Positions 18,859 through 28,199 of a DNA stretch of 64,000 bases are shown here, one piece after another. Origin of the DNA: DATJPD01 sp035506575 (GTDB taxonomy: Bacteria; Pseudomonadota; Alphaproteobacteria; CACIAM-22H2); contig DATJPD010000184.1 of NCBI GenBank assembly GCA_035506575.1, positions 1 to 64,000 on the forward strand, in the 5' to 3' direction. The translations under genes and the position numbers were made by a program. The notes beneath the pieces were generated by a model, which saw only the letters and a list, made by a program, of their open reading frames with translations, did no database searches and was not told where the DNA came from. Every line of letters starts with the position of its first letter. The first letter of the stretch is position 1.

Positions 18859-19031
18859 CGCAGGGCCGTCTTGCGCACCGTGGCATTCAAGGCTACGGTT
18901 CGGTCACAAGACCTACACGTTTGGCCCTGAAATTGCGAGACCAGTCCGCAATGCCCGGGCCGGCGACAAGCGACAAGCAACTGTCGGTAGGGACAGGCCG
19001 TCGACGGGGACGGTTTCACGAGGAGGGGAAT

Positions 19032-20054
19032 ATGAAGCGATTTACGAAATTTGCGGCTCTTGCCGCCGTTGCGCTTGCCGTGGCGGGGAGCCATGCCGCC
19101 CGCGCGCAGCAGTCCACGCTGGATGCCGTGAAGGCCAAGGGTTTCGTCCAGTGCGGCGTCAACACCGGTCTCGCCGGCTTTGCCGCTCCGGACGCGCAGG
19201 GCGTGTGGAAGGGCATCGACGTCGATGTCTGCCGCGCCGTCGCGGCCGCGGTCCTCGGCGACGCCAGCAAGGTGAAATACACGGGCCTGACCGCGCAGCA
19301 GCGCTTCACCGCGATCCAGTCCGGCGAGGTCGACATCCTCGCCCGCAACACGACCTGGACGTCGTCGCGCGATTCCTCGCTGGGCCTCGATTTCACGACG
19401 GTCGACTACTATGACGGCCAGGGCTTCATGGTGAAGAAGGCGTCGGGCGTGAAGAGCGCGAAGGAGCTCGATGGCGCCACCGTCTGCGTGCAGTCCGGCA
19501 CCACCACCGAGCTCAACCTCGCCGATTACTTCCGCGCCAACAACCTGAAGCTGACCCCGGTCGTCTTCGAGAAGCTCGACGACGCGGTGGGCGCCTACCT
19601 GTCGGGCCGCTGCGACGCATATACGACCGACCGGTCGGGGCTCGCCTCCACCCGCTTCAGCCAGGGGGCCCAGGCGGGCGACCACGTCATTCTGCCCGAG
19701 GTGATCTCGAAGGAGCCGCTGGCGCCGGCCGTCCGGCAGGGCGACAGCAAATGGGCCGACATCGTGCGCTGGTCCCAGTTCGCGATGGTGAATGCGGAGG
19801 AGTTCGGCATCACTTCGGCGAATGTCGACAGCATGATGAACAGCCCGAATCCCGATATCCAGCGCTTCCTGGGCAAGAACGGCGAGATGGGCCAGCAACT
19901 CGGGGTCGACAACAAGTGGGCCTATAACATCATCAAGCAGGTCGGCAATTACGGCGAGAGCTACGACCGCAACATCAAGCCGCTGGGCCTCGACCGCGGC
20001 ATCAACGCGCTGTGGACGAAGGGCGGCATCATGTACGCGCCGCCGGTCCGGTGA
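19032..20054 (+). CDS. aapJ: General L-amino-acid ABC transporter, periplasmic binding protein
   Basis: 340 aa. The signal peptide ends AARAQQ; then DAVKAKGFVQCGVNTGLAGFAAPDAQG, NTTWTSSRDSSLGLDF and a C-terminal NYGESYDRNIKPLGLDRG. These are distinctive for AapJ/BztA, which bind a broad range of L-amino acids in the periplasm. AGGAGGGG precedes ATG 19032. It leads the operon aapJ-aapQ-aapM-aapP, complete here and in the classical order. Confidence 0.95.
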   Translation: MKRFTKFAALAAVALAVAGSHAARAQQSTLDAVKAKGFVQCGVNTGLAGFAAPDAQGVWKGIDVDVCRAVAAAVLGDASKVKYTGLTAQQRFTAIQSGEVDILARNTTWTSSRDSSLGLDFTTVDYYDGQGFMVKKASGVKSAKELDGATVCVQSGTTTELNLADYFRANNLKLTPVVFEKLDDAVGAYLSGRCDAYTTDRSGLASTRFSQGAQAGDHVILPEVISKEPLAPAVRQGDSKWADIVRWSQFAMVNAEEFGITSANVDSMMNSPNPDIQRFLGKNGEMGQQLGVDNKWAYNIIKQVGNYGESYDRNIKPLGLDRGINALWTKGGIMYAPPVR

Positions 20055-20098
20055 TCCGGGCGAGGCAGCAGAGCTAGCGTTCAGCGGGACCGCACGCG

Positions 20099-21295
20099 AT
20101 GGCGTCGATCCCTGCCAGTGAGAGAAGGCCGGCCGCGCCGAAGATGCGGCTATCCCTGAGCGATCCGATCTTCCGGTCGGTCGTCTACCAGGTGGTCGTC
20201 GTCGGCGCGGTCGGGTCTCTGGTCTGGTACCTGGTCAGCAATCTCGAAGCCAACATGGAGACGCGAAAGATCGCGTCCGGCTTCGGCTTCCTCACCCGGG
20301 AAGCCGGCTTCGCCATCCTGCAGAAGCTGATCGATTACGCGCCGACCGACACGTATCTGCGGGCCCTGATCGTGGGCGTGCTGAACACGGTGCTGGTGGC
20401 CGTGATCGGGATCGTGCTGGCGACCATCCTCGGCACCTTGCTCGGCATCGGCCGGCTGTCGCGCAACTGGCTGGTGGCGCGGCTCTGCACCGGCTACGTC
20501 GAGACGCTGCGGAACATCCCGCTCGCGGTGCAGCTGTTCTTCTGGTACGTGGTGATCAAGGACAATCTGCCGGCCGTCCGCCAGGCGCTGCACCCGTTGC
20601 CCGGGTTCTTCCTCTCGCAGCGCGGCCTTGCGATGGCGGTGCCGGCGGACAATCCCGCCAACCCCTGGATTCTCGCCGCGTTCGCGGTCGGCGTCGCCGC
20701 CACGGTGGCCCTCAGCCGCTGGGCCAGGCGGCGGCAGGCCGCGACGGGCCAGCCGTTCCCGACTTTGTGGGTCGGCGCCGCGCTGATGGTCGCACTGCCG
20801 ATCCTGACGTGGCTTGCCGCCGGGGCGCCGACGGCGTTCGACGTCCCCGAGCTGCGCGGGTTCAACTTCCGCGGCGGCATCGTCCTGATCCCCGAATTCG
20901 TGACGCTTCTCGTCGGGCTCACCACGTACACGGCGGCGTTCATCGCCGAAATCGTGCGCAGCGGCATCCTCGCGGTCAGCCATGGCCAGACCGAGGCGGC
21001 GCTGGCGCTTGGTCTTCCCCGCGGCCTGACGTTGCGGCTGGTCGTCCTGCCGCAGGCGCTGCGTGTCATCGTCCCGCCGATGATCAGCCAGTATCTCAAC
21101 CTGACCAAGAACAGCTCGCTGGCTCTCCTGGTCGGCTATCCCGATATCGTGTCGGTCGCCAACACCACGCTCAACCAGACCGGCCAGGCCATCGAAGGCA
21201 TCGCCATCATCATGGCGGTGTTCCTCGCCATCAGCCTTTCGATCTCGGGAATCATGAACTGGTACAACAAGAAGATCGCGCTGGTGGAGCGGTAG
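20099..21295 (+). CDS. aapQ: General L-amino-acid ABC transporter permease
   Basis: 398 aa, the long permease type of the Aap/Bzt system with about eight hydrophobic segments. The inner-membrane-component motif with its EAA loop reads SHGQTEAALALGLPRGLTLRLVVLPQALRVIVPP. Its stop is followed directly by the aapM ATG without a gap, implying coupled translation. It forms the inner-membrane channel with AapM. Confidence 0.95.
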   Translation: MASIPASERRPAAPKMRLSLSDPIFRSVVYQVVVVGAVGSLVWYLVSNLEANMETRKIASGFGFLTREAGFAILQKLIDYAPTDTYLRALIVGVLNTVLVAVIGIVLATILGTLLGIGRLSRNWLVARLCTGYVETLRNIPLAVQLFFWYVVIKDNLPAVRQALHPLPGFFLSQRGLAMAVPADNPANPWILAAFAVGVAATVALSRWARRRQAATGQPFPTLWVGAALMVALPILTWLAAGAPTAFDVPELRGFNFRGGIVLIPEFVTLLVGLTTYTAAFIAEIVRSGILAVSHGQTEAALALGLPRGLTLRLVVLPQALRVIVPPMISQYLNLTKNSSLALLVGYPDIVSVANTTLNQTGQAIEGIAIIMAVFLAISLSISGIMNWYNKKIALVER

Positions 21296-22414
21296 ATGAG
21301 CGACGCGGCCGCTTCCATGAACAACCGGACGGCGCTTGGCGGCGTGCTCGGCACGCGCGCCGCACAATGGGTGCGCGCCAATCTCTTCTCGGGCTGGCTG
21401 AACACGGCGGTGACGCTCGTGATCGCCTATCTGCTGGCCAAAGCGCTGTACGCGGTCGTCTCGTGGGCGCTGTTCAACGCGGTCTGGGACGTGCCGGGCA
21501 ACCAGACGCAGGTCTGCCGGGATCTGCACGGGATCGGCGCCTGCTGGGCTTTGATCACGCACAATTACCGCTTCATCTTCTTCGGGACCTATCCGTATGA
21601 GGAACAGTGGCGGCCGGCGATCGTGGTGCTCATCTTCCTCGGGCTCTACGGTGCCAGCGCGATGCGCCGCTTCTGGAGCATCAAGCTCCTTTACGCCTGG
21701 GTCATCGGTCTCGCCGCCATCGGCGTGCTGATGTGGGGCGGGGTGTTCGGGATGCCGCTGATCGAGACCGATCGCTGGGGCGGCCTTCCCATCACCCTCA
21801 TCCTCGCGACCTTCGGCGCGGTGATCGCGTTTCCCTTCGGCGTGTTTCTGGCGCTCGGCCGCCGTTCCAACCTGCCGGCGATCAAAACCTTATGCGTTGT
21901 CTACATCGAGCTGATCCGCGGCGTGCCCCTGGTCAGCATGCTGTTCATGGCCTCGGTGATGCTGCCGCTGTTCCTGCCGCAAGACCTTACGATCAACAAG
22001 CTGCTGCGCGCCCAGGTGGCGGTGATCATGTTCGCCGCGGCCTACCTCGCGGAAGTCGTACGCGGCGGGCTGCAGGCCATCCCCAAGGGACAATACGAGG
22101 CGGCGAACGCGCTGGGCCTGACATACTGGCAGGGCACCGCGTTCATCATCCTTCCGCAGGCGCTGCGTATCGTGATCCCGCCGCTGGTCAACACCTTCAT
22201 CGCGATGTTCAAGGACACTTCGCTGGTCTCGATCATCGCGATCTATGACCTGCTGAACGCGGCATCGGCGACGATCAACACCGAACCGGCGTGGCGCGGC
22301 TTCGGGATCGAGGCCTATCTTTTCGTCGCCCTGATCTATTGGGTGTTCTGCTTCTCCATGTCGAAATACAGCCAGCACGTCGAGGCCGACCTGGCCCGCG
22401 CGCAGAAACGTTGA
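21296..22414 (+). CDS. aapM: General L-amino-acid ABC transporter permease
   Basis: 372 aa with several transmembrane helices and the EAA loop PKGQYEAANALGLTYWQGTAFIILPQALRIVIPP. The conserved ELIRGVPLVSMLFMASVMLPLFLP is characteristic of AapM/BztC. The ATG abuts the aapQ stop. It pairs with AapQ in the membrane. Confidence 0.95.
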   Translation: MSDAAASMNNRTALGGVLGTRAAQWVRANLFSGWLNTAVTLVIAYLLAKALYAVVSWALFNAVWDVPGNQTQVCRDLHGIGACWALITHNYRFIFFGTYPYEEQWRPAIVVLIFLGLYGASAMRRFWSIKLLYAWVIGLAAIGVLMWGGVFGMPLIETDRWGGLPITLILATFGAVIAFPFGVFLALGRRSNLPAIKTLCVVYIELIRGVPLVSMLFMASVMLPLFLPQDLTINKLLRAQVAVIMFAAAYLAEVVRGGLQAIPKGQYEAANALGLTYWQGTAFIILPQALRIVIPPLVNTFIAMFKDTSLVSIIAIYDLLNAASATINTEPAWRGFGIEAYLFVALIYWVFCFSMSKYSQHVEADLARAQKR

Positions 22415-22427
22415 GTCCGAGGTGACC

Positions 22428-23210
22428 ATGGCAGCGACCGCCGCATCCGCCAGACCCGCCGCTGGCGCCAGTGGGCGCCCGATGATCGAGCTGCAGCATG
22501 TCAACAAGTGGTACGGGCAGTTCCACGTGTTGCGCGACGTCAACCTGACGGTCGAGACGGGGCAGAAGATCGTCATCTGCGGCCCGTCCGGATCGGGCAA
22601 GTCGACCATGATCCGCTGCATCAACCGGCTCGAGGAGCACCAGCAGGGCAAGATCGTCGTCGACGGTGTCGAGCTGACCGCCGATCTGCGCAACATCGAC
22701 ACCATCCGCCGCGAGGTCGGGATGGTGTTTCAGCACTTCAATCTGTTTCCGCATCTGACGGTGCTCGAGAATCTCACCTTGGCGCCGATCTGGGTGCGCA
22801 AGACCCCGCGCAAGGAGGCCGAGGATACGGCGATGCACTTCCTCCGCCGGGTGCGCATCCCCGAGCAGGCCAGCAAATATCCGGGCCAGCTTTCCGGCGG
22901 TCAGCAGCAGCGCGTGGCGATCGCCCGCAGCCTGTGCATGCGGCCCAAGGTCATGCTCTTCGACGAGCCGACCTCCGCCCTCGATCCCGAGATGGTCAAA
23001 GAGGTGCTCGATGTGATGGTCGAGCTGGCCAAGGAAGGCATGACCATGATGTGCGTGACCCACGAGATGGGCTTCGCGCGTGCCGTCGCCGACAAGGTCA
23101 TCTTCATGGACAAGGGCGAGATCGTGGAGAGCAACGCGCCCACCGAGTTCTTCGCCCATCCGAAGAGCGACCGGACCAAGCTCTTCCTGTCGCAGATCCT
23201 CGGGCACTGA
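22428..23210 (+). CDS. aapP: General L-amino-acid ABC transporter ATPase
   Basis: 260 aa. Walker A GPSGSGKST, Q-loop FQHFNLFPHLTVLEN, signature LSGGQQQR, Walker B VMLFDEPTSALDPE and the switch His in VTHEMGFAR. It powers AapJQM uptake. ATG 22428 is preferred over the GTG six bases earlier because CGAGG sits at the right distance. It is the last gene of the aap operon and convergent with the GNAT gene 22 bases away. Confidence 0.95.
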   Translation: MAATAASARPAAGASGRPMIELQHVNKWYGQFHVLRDVNLTVETGQKIVICGPSGSGKSTMIRCINRLEEHQQGKIVVDGVELTADLRNIDTIRREVGMVFQHFNLFPHLTVLENLTLAPIWVRKTPRKEAEDTAMHFLRRVRIPEQASKYPGQLSGGQQQRVAIARSLCMRPKVMLFDEPTSALDPEMVKEVLDVMVELAKEGMTMMCVTHEMGFARAVADKVIFMDKGEIVESNAPTEFFAHPKSDRTKLFLSQILGH

Positions 23211-23232
23211 ACCGGCAGATCGCCGGTCGTCA

Positions 23233-23808
23233 CTACAGGTTCAGCGGCAGCGGCCGTGGATCGCGGATGCGGCGGACGACCCGGTCGTAGATCTTGAACC
23301 CGGCGCGCTCGTAGCAGCCCAGCGCCTTCGGGTGATCGAGCGAGCAGGTGTGGACCCACAGCCGGCGCGGTGCCCGCTGCCACGCCGCTTCGACGGCCGT
23401 GTGCAGCAGGGTGGGGCCCAGACCCTTGCCGATGAATTTCGGCACGATGCCGAAATAGGCGAGCTCGATATCGGGCCGGCTGGCGCCGGTCAACTCGGCG
23501 TAGCCGGCGGGCTCGCCCTCCGCATAGGCCACCAGCAGCGACAGGGCGGGGTCGTCGAGGATTCCGGCGAGGACCGCGTCGCCGATCTTGCGCCGCTCGT
23601 GCCACAGCCACGGCTCGCCGACCACGTTGTAGAGGTAGCGGTAGAACTGGACCGATGGCTTATCAAGTCTCTCGATGCGGTAAGAGACCGCGGGCGCCGG
23701 CGGTTGGGGAAGCTTCGGGTGCTTGGTCATCTCGAGGTAGGTGACCGTCACCTCGAGCACGTGAGGGGCGACGAATTTTACGATCGGGCCGAGCCGCGAG
23801 GCGCTCAT
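23233..23808 (-). CDS. GNAT-family N-acetyltransferase
   Basis: 191 aa. The acetyl-CoA-binding core reads IELAYFGIVPKFIGKGLGPTLLHTAVEAAW, with the C-terminal ALGCYERAGFKIYDR typical of GNAT. The acceptor is unknown. ATG 23808 overlaps the sulfurtransferase stop by four bases (ATGA), so it is the last gene of the nudix-cysK-sseA-GNAT operon; a link to sulfur amino-acid metabolism is inferred from that position only. Confidence 0.85.
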   Translation of the reverse strand: MSASRLGPIVKFVAPHVLEVTVTYLEMTKHPKLPQPPAPAVSYRIERLDKPSVQFYRYLYNVVGEPWLWHERRKIGDAVLAGILDDPALSLLVAYAEGEPAGYAELTGASRPDIELAYFGIVPKFIGKGLGPTLLHTAVEAAWQRAPRRLWVHTCSLDHPKALGCYERAGFKIYDRVVRRIRDPRPLPLNL

Positions 23809-24662
23809 CCGGTCTCGACCGGCGTATCGCCGGCGGCTCCCCATTCGGCCCACGAGCCGTCGTAGACTGCGACCTGTGGCGACCCCACGAGGTGCATGCC
23901 GAACGCCAGCACGCAGGCCGTAACGCCCGAGCCGCAGCTGGTCACGGTTTGCCGGCCCAGATCGACACGGGCTGCGGCGAACTGCGCGCGCAGCGCGTCC
24001 ATCGGCAGGACGGTCTGGGTCTTCGGATCAAGAAGGGCGCCATAGGGGAGGCTGAGGCTGCCCGGGATGTGTCCGCTGCGCAGGCCCGCGCGCGGCTCGG
24101 GGTCCGTTCCCTTGAAGCGGCCGGATGAGCGCGCGTCCACGACCTGTTCCGCCTTCGTCTTCAGGTTCTCGAGCATGTCGCCCTTGCGGCGCAAGACGCG
24201 CGGCCGGAACCTCGGCGTAAACGTGCGCGGTGGCGGCACCGTCGGCCGGTTGTCCACCGGCCTGCCTTCGGCCTTCCACTTGGGGAAGCCGCCGTCGAGC
24301 ACGGCGACCTTGTCGAAGCCATAGGCGCGGAACATCCACCACGCACGCGCGGCACTCATCAGTCCATAGGTGTCGTAGACCACCACGAATGTGGTGTCGC
24401 CGACGCCGAGGGCGCCGGCCGCCGCCGCAAACTCGCCGGGCGGCGGCAGCATGTGGGGCAGGGAGGTCTTCTTGTCGGCGATCGCGTCGATGTCAAAGAA
24501 CACGGCACCCGGGATATGCGCGGCGGCATATTCGGCGCGCGCATCGCGCTTCAGATGCGGCAGATGGTAGGTGGCATCGAAGACCCTGAGATCGGGATGC
24601 TCGAGCCGGCCGGCCAGCCACTCGGTCGAGACCAACGATTCCGGATGCACGTAGTCCGCCAT
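23805..24662 (-). CDS. sseA: 3-mercaptopyruvate/thiosulfate sulfurtransferase (two rhodanese domains)
   Basis: 285 aa. The N-terminal rhodanese domain (DLRVFDATYHLPHLKRDAR, HIPGAVFFDID) lacks a catalytic Cys; the C-terminal one has the persulfide Cys in TSCGSGVTACV. That six-residue loop CGSGVT matches the SseA/mercaptopyruvate type rather than thiosulfate rhodanese. It moves sulfane sulfur from 3-mercaptopyruvate to acceptors. Start ATG 24662 lies two bases after the cysK stop, linking cysteine synthesis and breakdown in one operon. Confidence 0.92.
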   Translation of the reverse strand: MADYVHPESLVSTEWLAGRLEHPDLRVFDATYHLPHLKRDARAEYAAAHIPGAVFFDIDAIADKKTSLPHMLPPPGEFAAAAGALGVGDTTFVVVYDTYGLMSAARAWWMFRAYGFDKVAVLDGGFPKWKAEGRPVDNRPTVPPPRTFTPRFRPRVLRRKGDMLENLKTKAEQVVDARSSGRFKGTDPEPRAGLRSGHIPGSLSLPYGALLDPKTQTVLPMDALRAQFAAARVDLGRQTVTSCGSGVTACVLAFGMHLVGSPQVAVYDGSWAEWGAAGDTPVETG

Positions 24663-24664
24663 GG

Positions 24665-25708
24665 TCACGCACTCACAAGCGGCGTGGGCACCTTCACGGC
24701 CTCCTTGCCCTCCAGCCATCCCGGCACCGGGAGGTTCTTGGAGCGCAGGAATTCCGGATTGAACAGCTTCGTCGCGTACCGATAGCCGCTGTCGCACAGG
24801 ATGGTCACGATCGTGTGGCCCGGGCCCATCTGCCTGGCGAGCCGGATGGCGCCCGCGACATTGATGCCGGTCGAGCCGCCGAGCATGAGCCCTTCGTCCT
24901 TCACCAGGTCGAACACGATGGGGATTCCCTCGCTGTCGGGAATTTGGAACGCCTCGTCGATCGGTGCGTCCTCCATGTTCTTCGTGATGCGCCCCTGGCC
25001 GATGCCCTCGGTGATCGAGCTGCCTTCCGCCTTGAGCACGCCATTCTTGTACCAGCTGTAGAGGGCAGCCCCCATCGGATCGGCGAGGGCGATACGGATC
25101 TTGGGATTGCGCTGCTTGAGCCCGATTGCCGTGCCCGCGAGCGTGCCGCCGGTACCGACCGCAGCGACGAAGCCGTCGACCTTGCCGTTCGTCTGCTCCC
25201 AGATCTCCGGTGCGGTCGTCTCGATATGGGCGCGGCGGTTGGCGACGTTGTCGAACTGGTTGGCCCAGACGGCGCCGGCCGGCTCGGCCTTCGCGATGGC
25301 CTCGGCGAGGCGCCCCGACACCTTCACGTAGTTGTTGGGATTGGCGTAGGGGACCGCCGGAACCTCGCGCAGGTCGGCGCCGCAGAGCCGCAGCGCGTCC
25401 TTCTTCTCCTGGCTCTGGGTGTTCGGCATCACGATCACGGTGCGATACCCGCGTGCGTTGGCGACCAGCGCCAGGCCGATCCCGGTGTTGCCCGCGGTCC
25501 CTTCCACGATGACGCCGCCGGGTCGCAGCAGCCCGCGCTCCTCGGCATCCTTGATGATGAACAAGGCCGCGCGATCCTTGACCGAGCCGCCGGGATTCAT
25601 GAACTCGGCCTTGCCGAGAATTTCGCAGCCGGTCGCCTCGGACGCGCGATGGAGGCGGATGAGCGGGGTTCGGCCGATGCTGTCGATGACGTCTTTGCGA
25701 ATGTCCAT
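24665..25708 (-). CDS. cysK: Cysteine synthase (O-acetylserine sulfhydrylase)
   Basis: 347 aa, the longer alphaproteobacterial CysK form. The PLP lysine lies in NPGGSVKDRAALFII; the substrate loop reads EGTAGNTGIGLA (TAGNTG rather than the enteric TSGNTG) and the phosphate loop VGTGGTLAGTA. It makes L-cysteine from O-acetylserine and sulfide. Start ATG 25708 (MDIRKDVIDSIGRTPLI) matches the family; the open frame upstream is discarded. Second gene of a four-gene minus-strand operon. Confidence 0.93.
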   Translation of the reverse strand: MDIRKDVIDSIGRTPLIRLHRASEATGCEILGKAEFMNPGGSVKDRAALFIIKDAEERGLLRPGGVIVEGTAGNTGIGLALVANARGYRTVIVMPNTQSQEKKDALRLCGADLREVPAVPYANPNNYVKVSGRLAEAIAKAEPAGAVWANQFDNVANRRAHIETTAPEIWEQTNGKVDGFVAAVGTGGTLAGTAIGLKQRNPKIRIALADPMGAALYSWYKNGVLKAEGSSITEGIGQGRITKNMEDAPIDEAFQIPDSEGIPIVFDLVKDEGLMLGGSTGINVAGAIRLARQMGPGHTIVTILCDSGYRYATKLFNPEFLRSKNLPVPGWLEGKEAVKVPTPLVSA

Positions 25709-25740
25709 GCTCGCCAGATTAGGCGGTATGGATGCCTGCT

Positions 25741-26382
25741 TCAACCCGGCGCGGACGGTTTCGGCGGCACCGGCCAGCGTTGCCGCAGTTCGTCCCGGTG
25801 CAGCTTGAGCCACAGCATGCCGACGATCGTGATCGAGTTGGCAAGCCGTCCTTGCTCGAGATCGATCCACGCCTCGGCGAACGGCTTGACGACCACGCGG
25901 ATGTCTTCGCCTTCTTCCGACAGACCGTGATGGCCGCCGAGCCCGTCCGCATCGATGCGGCCGCAGAACAGGTTCACGGTCTCATCCATGCATCCGGGGC
26001 TGACGAGGTAATCGTACACCGGCACGAGGTCCAGCACGTCGCAGCCGGCCTCCTCGCGCACCTCGCGGCGCGCCACGTCGGCCGGATCCTCGCCCGCGCC
26101 GACCATGCCGGCGACGATCTCCATGATCCAGGGCGGCCGGCCGTTCACATACGCGCCGATGCGGAATTGCTCGATCAATAGGACGGCGTCGCGGCCGGGA
26201 TCATACAGCATGACCGCGACGGCGGCGCCGCGCCGCAGGACTTCGCGCCGGATCTCGGGCATCCAATCTCCGTCGAACCGGCGATGCGTGAGGTGATACG
26301 CCTCGACCTTGAGATAGCCCTGATAGGTCGTGTCGTTCTGGCGGATGCGGACGTCATCTTTGTCCATGCGGGACCGGCTCAT
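25741..26382 (-). CDS. NUDIX hydrolase, ADP-ribose pyrophosphatase type
   Basis: 213 aa. The Nudix box GMVGAGEDPADVARREVREEAG fits G-x5-E-x7-REUXEEXGU. The preceding AVLLIEQFRIGAY and following SPGCMDETVNLF are typical of the ADP-ribose/GDP-mannose pyrophosphatase group (NudF/NudK), which hydrolyses nucleoside-diphosphate sugars. It is 32 bases upstream of cysK on the same strand and divergent from flgI. Confidence 0.88.
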   Translation of the reverse strand: MSRSRMDKDDVRIRQNDTTYQGYLKVEAYHLTHRRFDGDWMPEIRREVLRRGAAVAVMLYDPGRDAVLLIEQFRIGAYVNGRPPWIMEIVAGMVGAGEDPADVARREVREEAGCDVLDLVPVYDYLVSPGCMDETVNLFCGRIDADGLGGHHGLSEEGEDIRVVVKPFAEAWIDLEQGRLANSITIVGMLWLKLHRDELRQRWPVPPKPSAPG

Positions 26383-26465
26383 CGACTCGGAAGGAAGGAG
26401 CCGAAGTTAATTCACGCCGCGCCGCGCCGCTACCCGAACCTTGTGAATTTCGCTACGCTTTGCGG

Positions 26466-27581
26466 ATGAATGGGGCGCGGCTGGTTTTCGTACTGCTCGC
26501 GGCATTGGCGGCGATCCCGCCGGCATTCGGTCAATCGCGCATCAAGGACATCGCGACGATCGGCGGCGTGCGCGAGAACGGTCTCGTCGGCACCGGCATC
26601 GTCGCCGGCCTGGCTGGGACCGGCGACAGCCCGGCATTTCCGGCGACGGGGCAGAGCCTGCGCGGCATGTTGCAGCGGCAGGGCGTGGCGAGCCCGGATC
26701 AGACGATCCGCAGCCGGGCGGCGGCGCTGGTGTCGGTCAGCGCTGCGCTGCCGGCGTTTGCCCAGCCGGGCACGCGCATCGACGTGGCCATCGGCGTGCT
26801 CGGCGACGCGATGTCGCTGCAGGGCGGCATTTTGCAGCCGACGCCGCTCGTAGGTCCCGACGGCGAGGTCTATGCGGTGGCGCAAGGGCCGATATCGATC
26901 GGCGGGTTCTCGGCCGCCGGCGGTGCTCAGTCGGTGACGCAGGGCGTGGTGGCGACGGCGCATATCGCAGGCGGCGCGGTCGTCGAGCGCGCGCCGAAAT
27001 TCAACCTCAGCCGCCAGTCGACCGTGACCGTGTCGCTTCTCAACCCCGACTTCTCCCTGGCACGCCAAGTCGCCCGCGCGATCAACGCGGGCCTCGGTGC
27101 CGAGGTCGCGCGCATGCAGGACAACACGAATATCGAAGTGACCGTCCCGCCGTCCTACGGCGGGCGCGCGGCCGAGCTGGTTGCCGACATCGAAAATCTG
27201 CCGGTCCAGCCGAGCCAGTCGCCGGCTGCCGCGCGCGTGGTGATCGACGACCGCACGGGCACGATCGTGTTCGGCGACCAGGTGCGGCTTTCCACGGTCG
27301 CGATCAGCCACGGGGGCCTCACCGTGCGTGTAACCGAGGCGCCGCAAGTCTCCCAGCCGCCGCCGTTCTCATCCGGCCGCACGGTGGTGGTACCGCGCAC
27401 GAATGTCGAGGTCTCCGAAAGCGGCAACGGCCGTGTCGTCGTCCTGCCTGCCGGCAGCACGATCGGCGAACTGGTGAATTCGCTGAACGCTCTGCACCTC
27501 GGCGTGCGCGATCAGATCGAGATCCTCCAGGCGATCAAGCAGGCCGGCGCGATGCAGGCCGAATTGGTGGTCGGCCACTGA
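26466..27581 (+). CDS. flgI: Flagellar P-ring protein
   Basis: 371 aa, the usual size. After a signal peptide (ends PAFG), the mature N-terminus SRIKDIATIGGVRENGLVGTGIVAGLAGTGD is diagnostic of FlgI; the C-terminus DQIEILQAIKQAGAMQAELVVGH also matches. It forms the periplasmic P ring around the flagellar rod. ATG 26466 was chosen over a TTG two codons earlier. It stands apart from any other flagellar basal-body gene here; the two flagellin genes are 6-8 kb downstream on the other strand. Confidence 0.95.
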   Translation: MNGARLVFVLLAALAAIPPAFGQSRIKDIATIGGVRENGLVGTGIVAGLAGTGDSPAFPATGQSLRGMLQRQGVASPDQTIRSRAAALVSVSAALPAFAQPGTRIDVAIGVLGDAMSLQGGILQPTPLVGPDGEVYAVAQGPISIGGFSAAGGAQSVTQGVVATAHIAGGAVVERAPKFNLSRQSTVTVSLLNPDFSLARQVARAINAGLGAEVARMQDNTNIEVTVPPSYGGRAAELVADIENLPVQPSQSPAAARVVIDDRTGTIVFGDQVRLSTVAISHGGLTVRVTEAPQVSQPPPFSSGRTVVVPRTNVEVSESGNGRVVVLPAGSTIGELVNSLNALHLGVRDQIEILQAIKQAGAMQAELVVGH

Positions 27582-27584
27582 ACC

Positions 27585-28034
27585 CTAGTAGCGCTTGTAC
27601 GGCAGGAACTTCCCGGACATGGTGATCTTCACGCGGTCGCCCTTGGGGTCCGCCTTGCGGTCCATCTCCATCTCGAAATCGATGGCGCTCATGATTCCGT
27701 CGCCGAACTCTTCCTGGATCAGCTCCTTCCAGGTCGTGCCGTAGACCTGGACCAGCTCGTAGAAGCGGTAGATCAACGGATCGGTCGGCACCGCCGTCGG
27801 CAACGAGCCGCGATAGGGGATGTCGATGAGCGTCTGCATCTCATCAGCAGACAGCCCGAACATCTCGGCCGCGATCTTGGCCTGCGGTTCGAGCATGGAC
27901 ATCTGCCCCAGCAGGGCGGCGGTGGTCCATACGGGCGACATGCCGATGCGTTCGGCAATCTGCGCCCAGGTCCATTTCTTCTTCTTTTTGAGCGCGATGA
28001 TCTTGTCGGCGAGTTGGGTCTTGGCGTCGTTCAT
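27585..28034 (-). CDS. cynS: Cyanate hydratase (cyanase)
   Basis: 149 aa. An N-terminal helical domain (WTWAQIAERIGMSPVWTTAALLGQ) precedes the cyanase catalytic domain. The active-site residues R90 and E93 (YRFYELVQVYG) and S116 (MSAIDFEM) match E. coli R96, E99 and S122. It converts cyanate and bicarbonate to ammonia and CO2. No carbonic anhydrase (cynT) or cyanate transporter gene lies next to it. Convergent with flgI, three bases away. Confidence 0.95.
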   Translation of the reverse strand: MNDAKTQLADKIIALKKKKKWTWAQIAERIGMSPVWTTAALLGQMSMLEPQAKIAAEMFGLSADEMQTLIDIPYRGSLPTAVPTDPLIYRFYELVQVYGTTWKELIQEEFGDGIMSAIDFEMEMDRKADPKGDRVKITMSGKFLPYKRY

Positions 28035-28199
28035 GTGGGCCTCCTGGTTAATTCCTGTTCAGCAAGGCTTGTGCCAGGGGGCAAGCCGGCGCGTTTTTGA
28101 TGCATCTACGGTACTTTGGTGTGGACCCCCACAGCGCGCGCGCAAAACCTGGGCAGATTTCTGTCGAATGCGGCAGAAAAATGGTTTTTAATCTGCGGT

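Noticed and set aside
18859..19031. SAM-type riboswitch before metC
   Set aside because: No conserved SAM-I/II/SAH core could be recognised by eye in the metC/aapJ interval.
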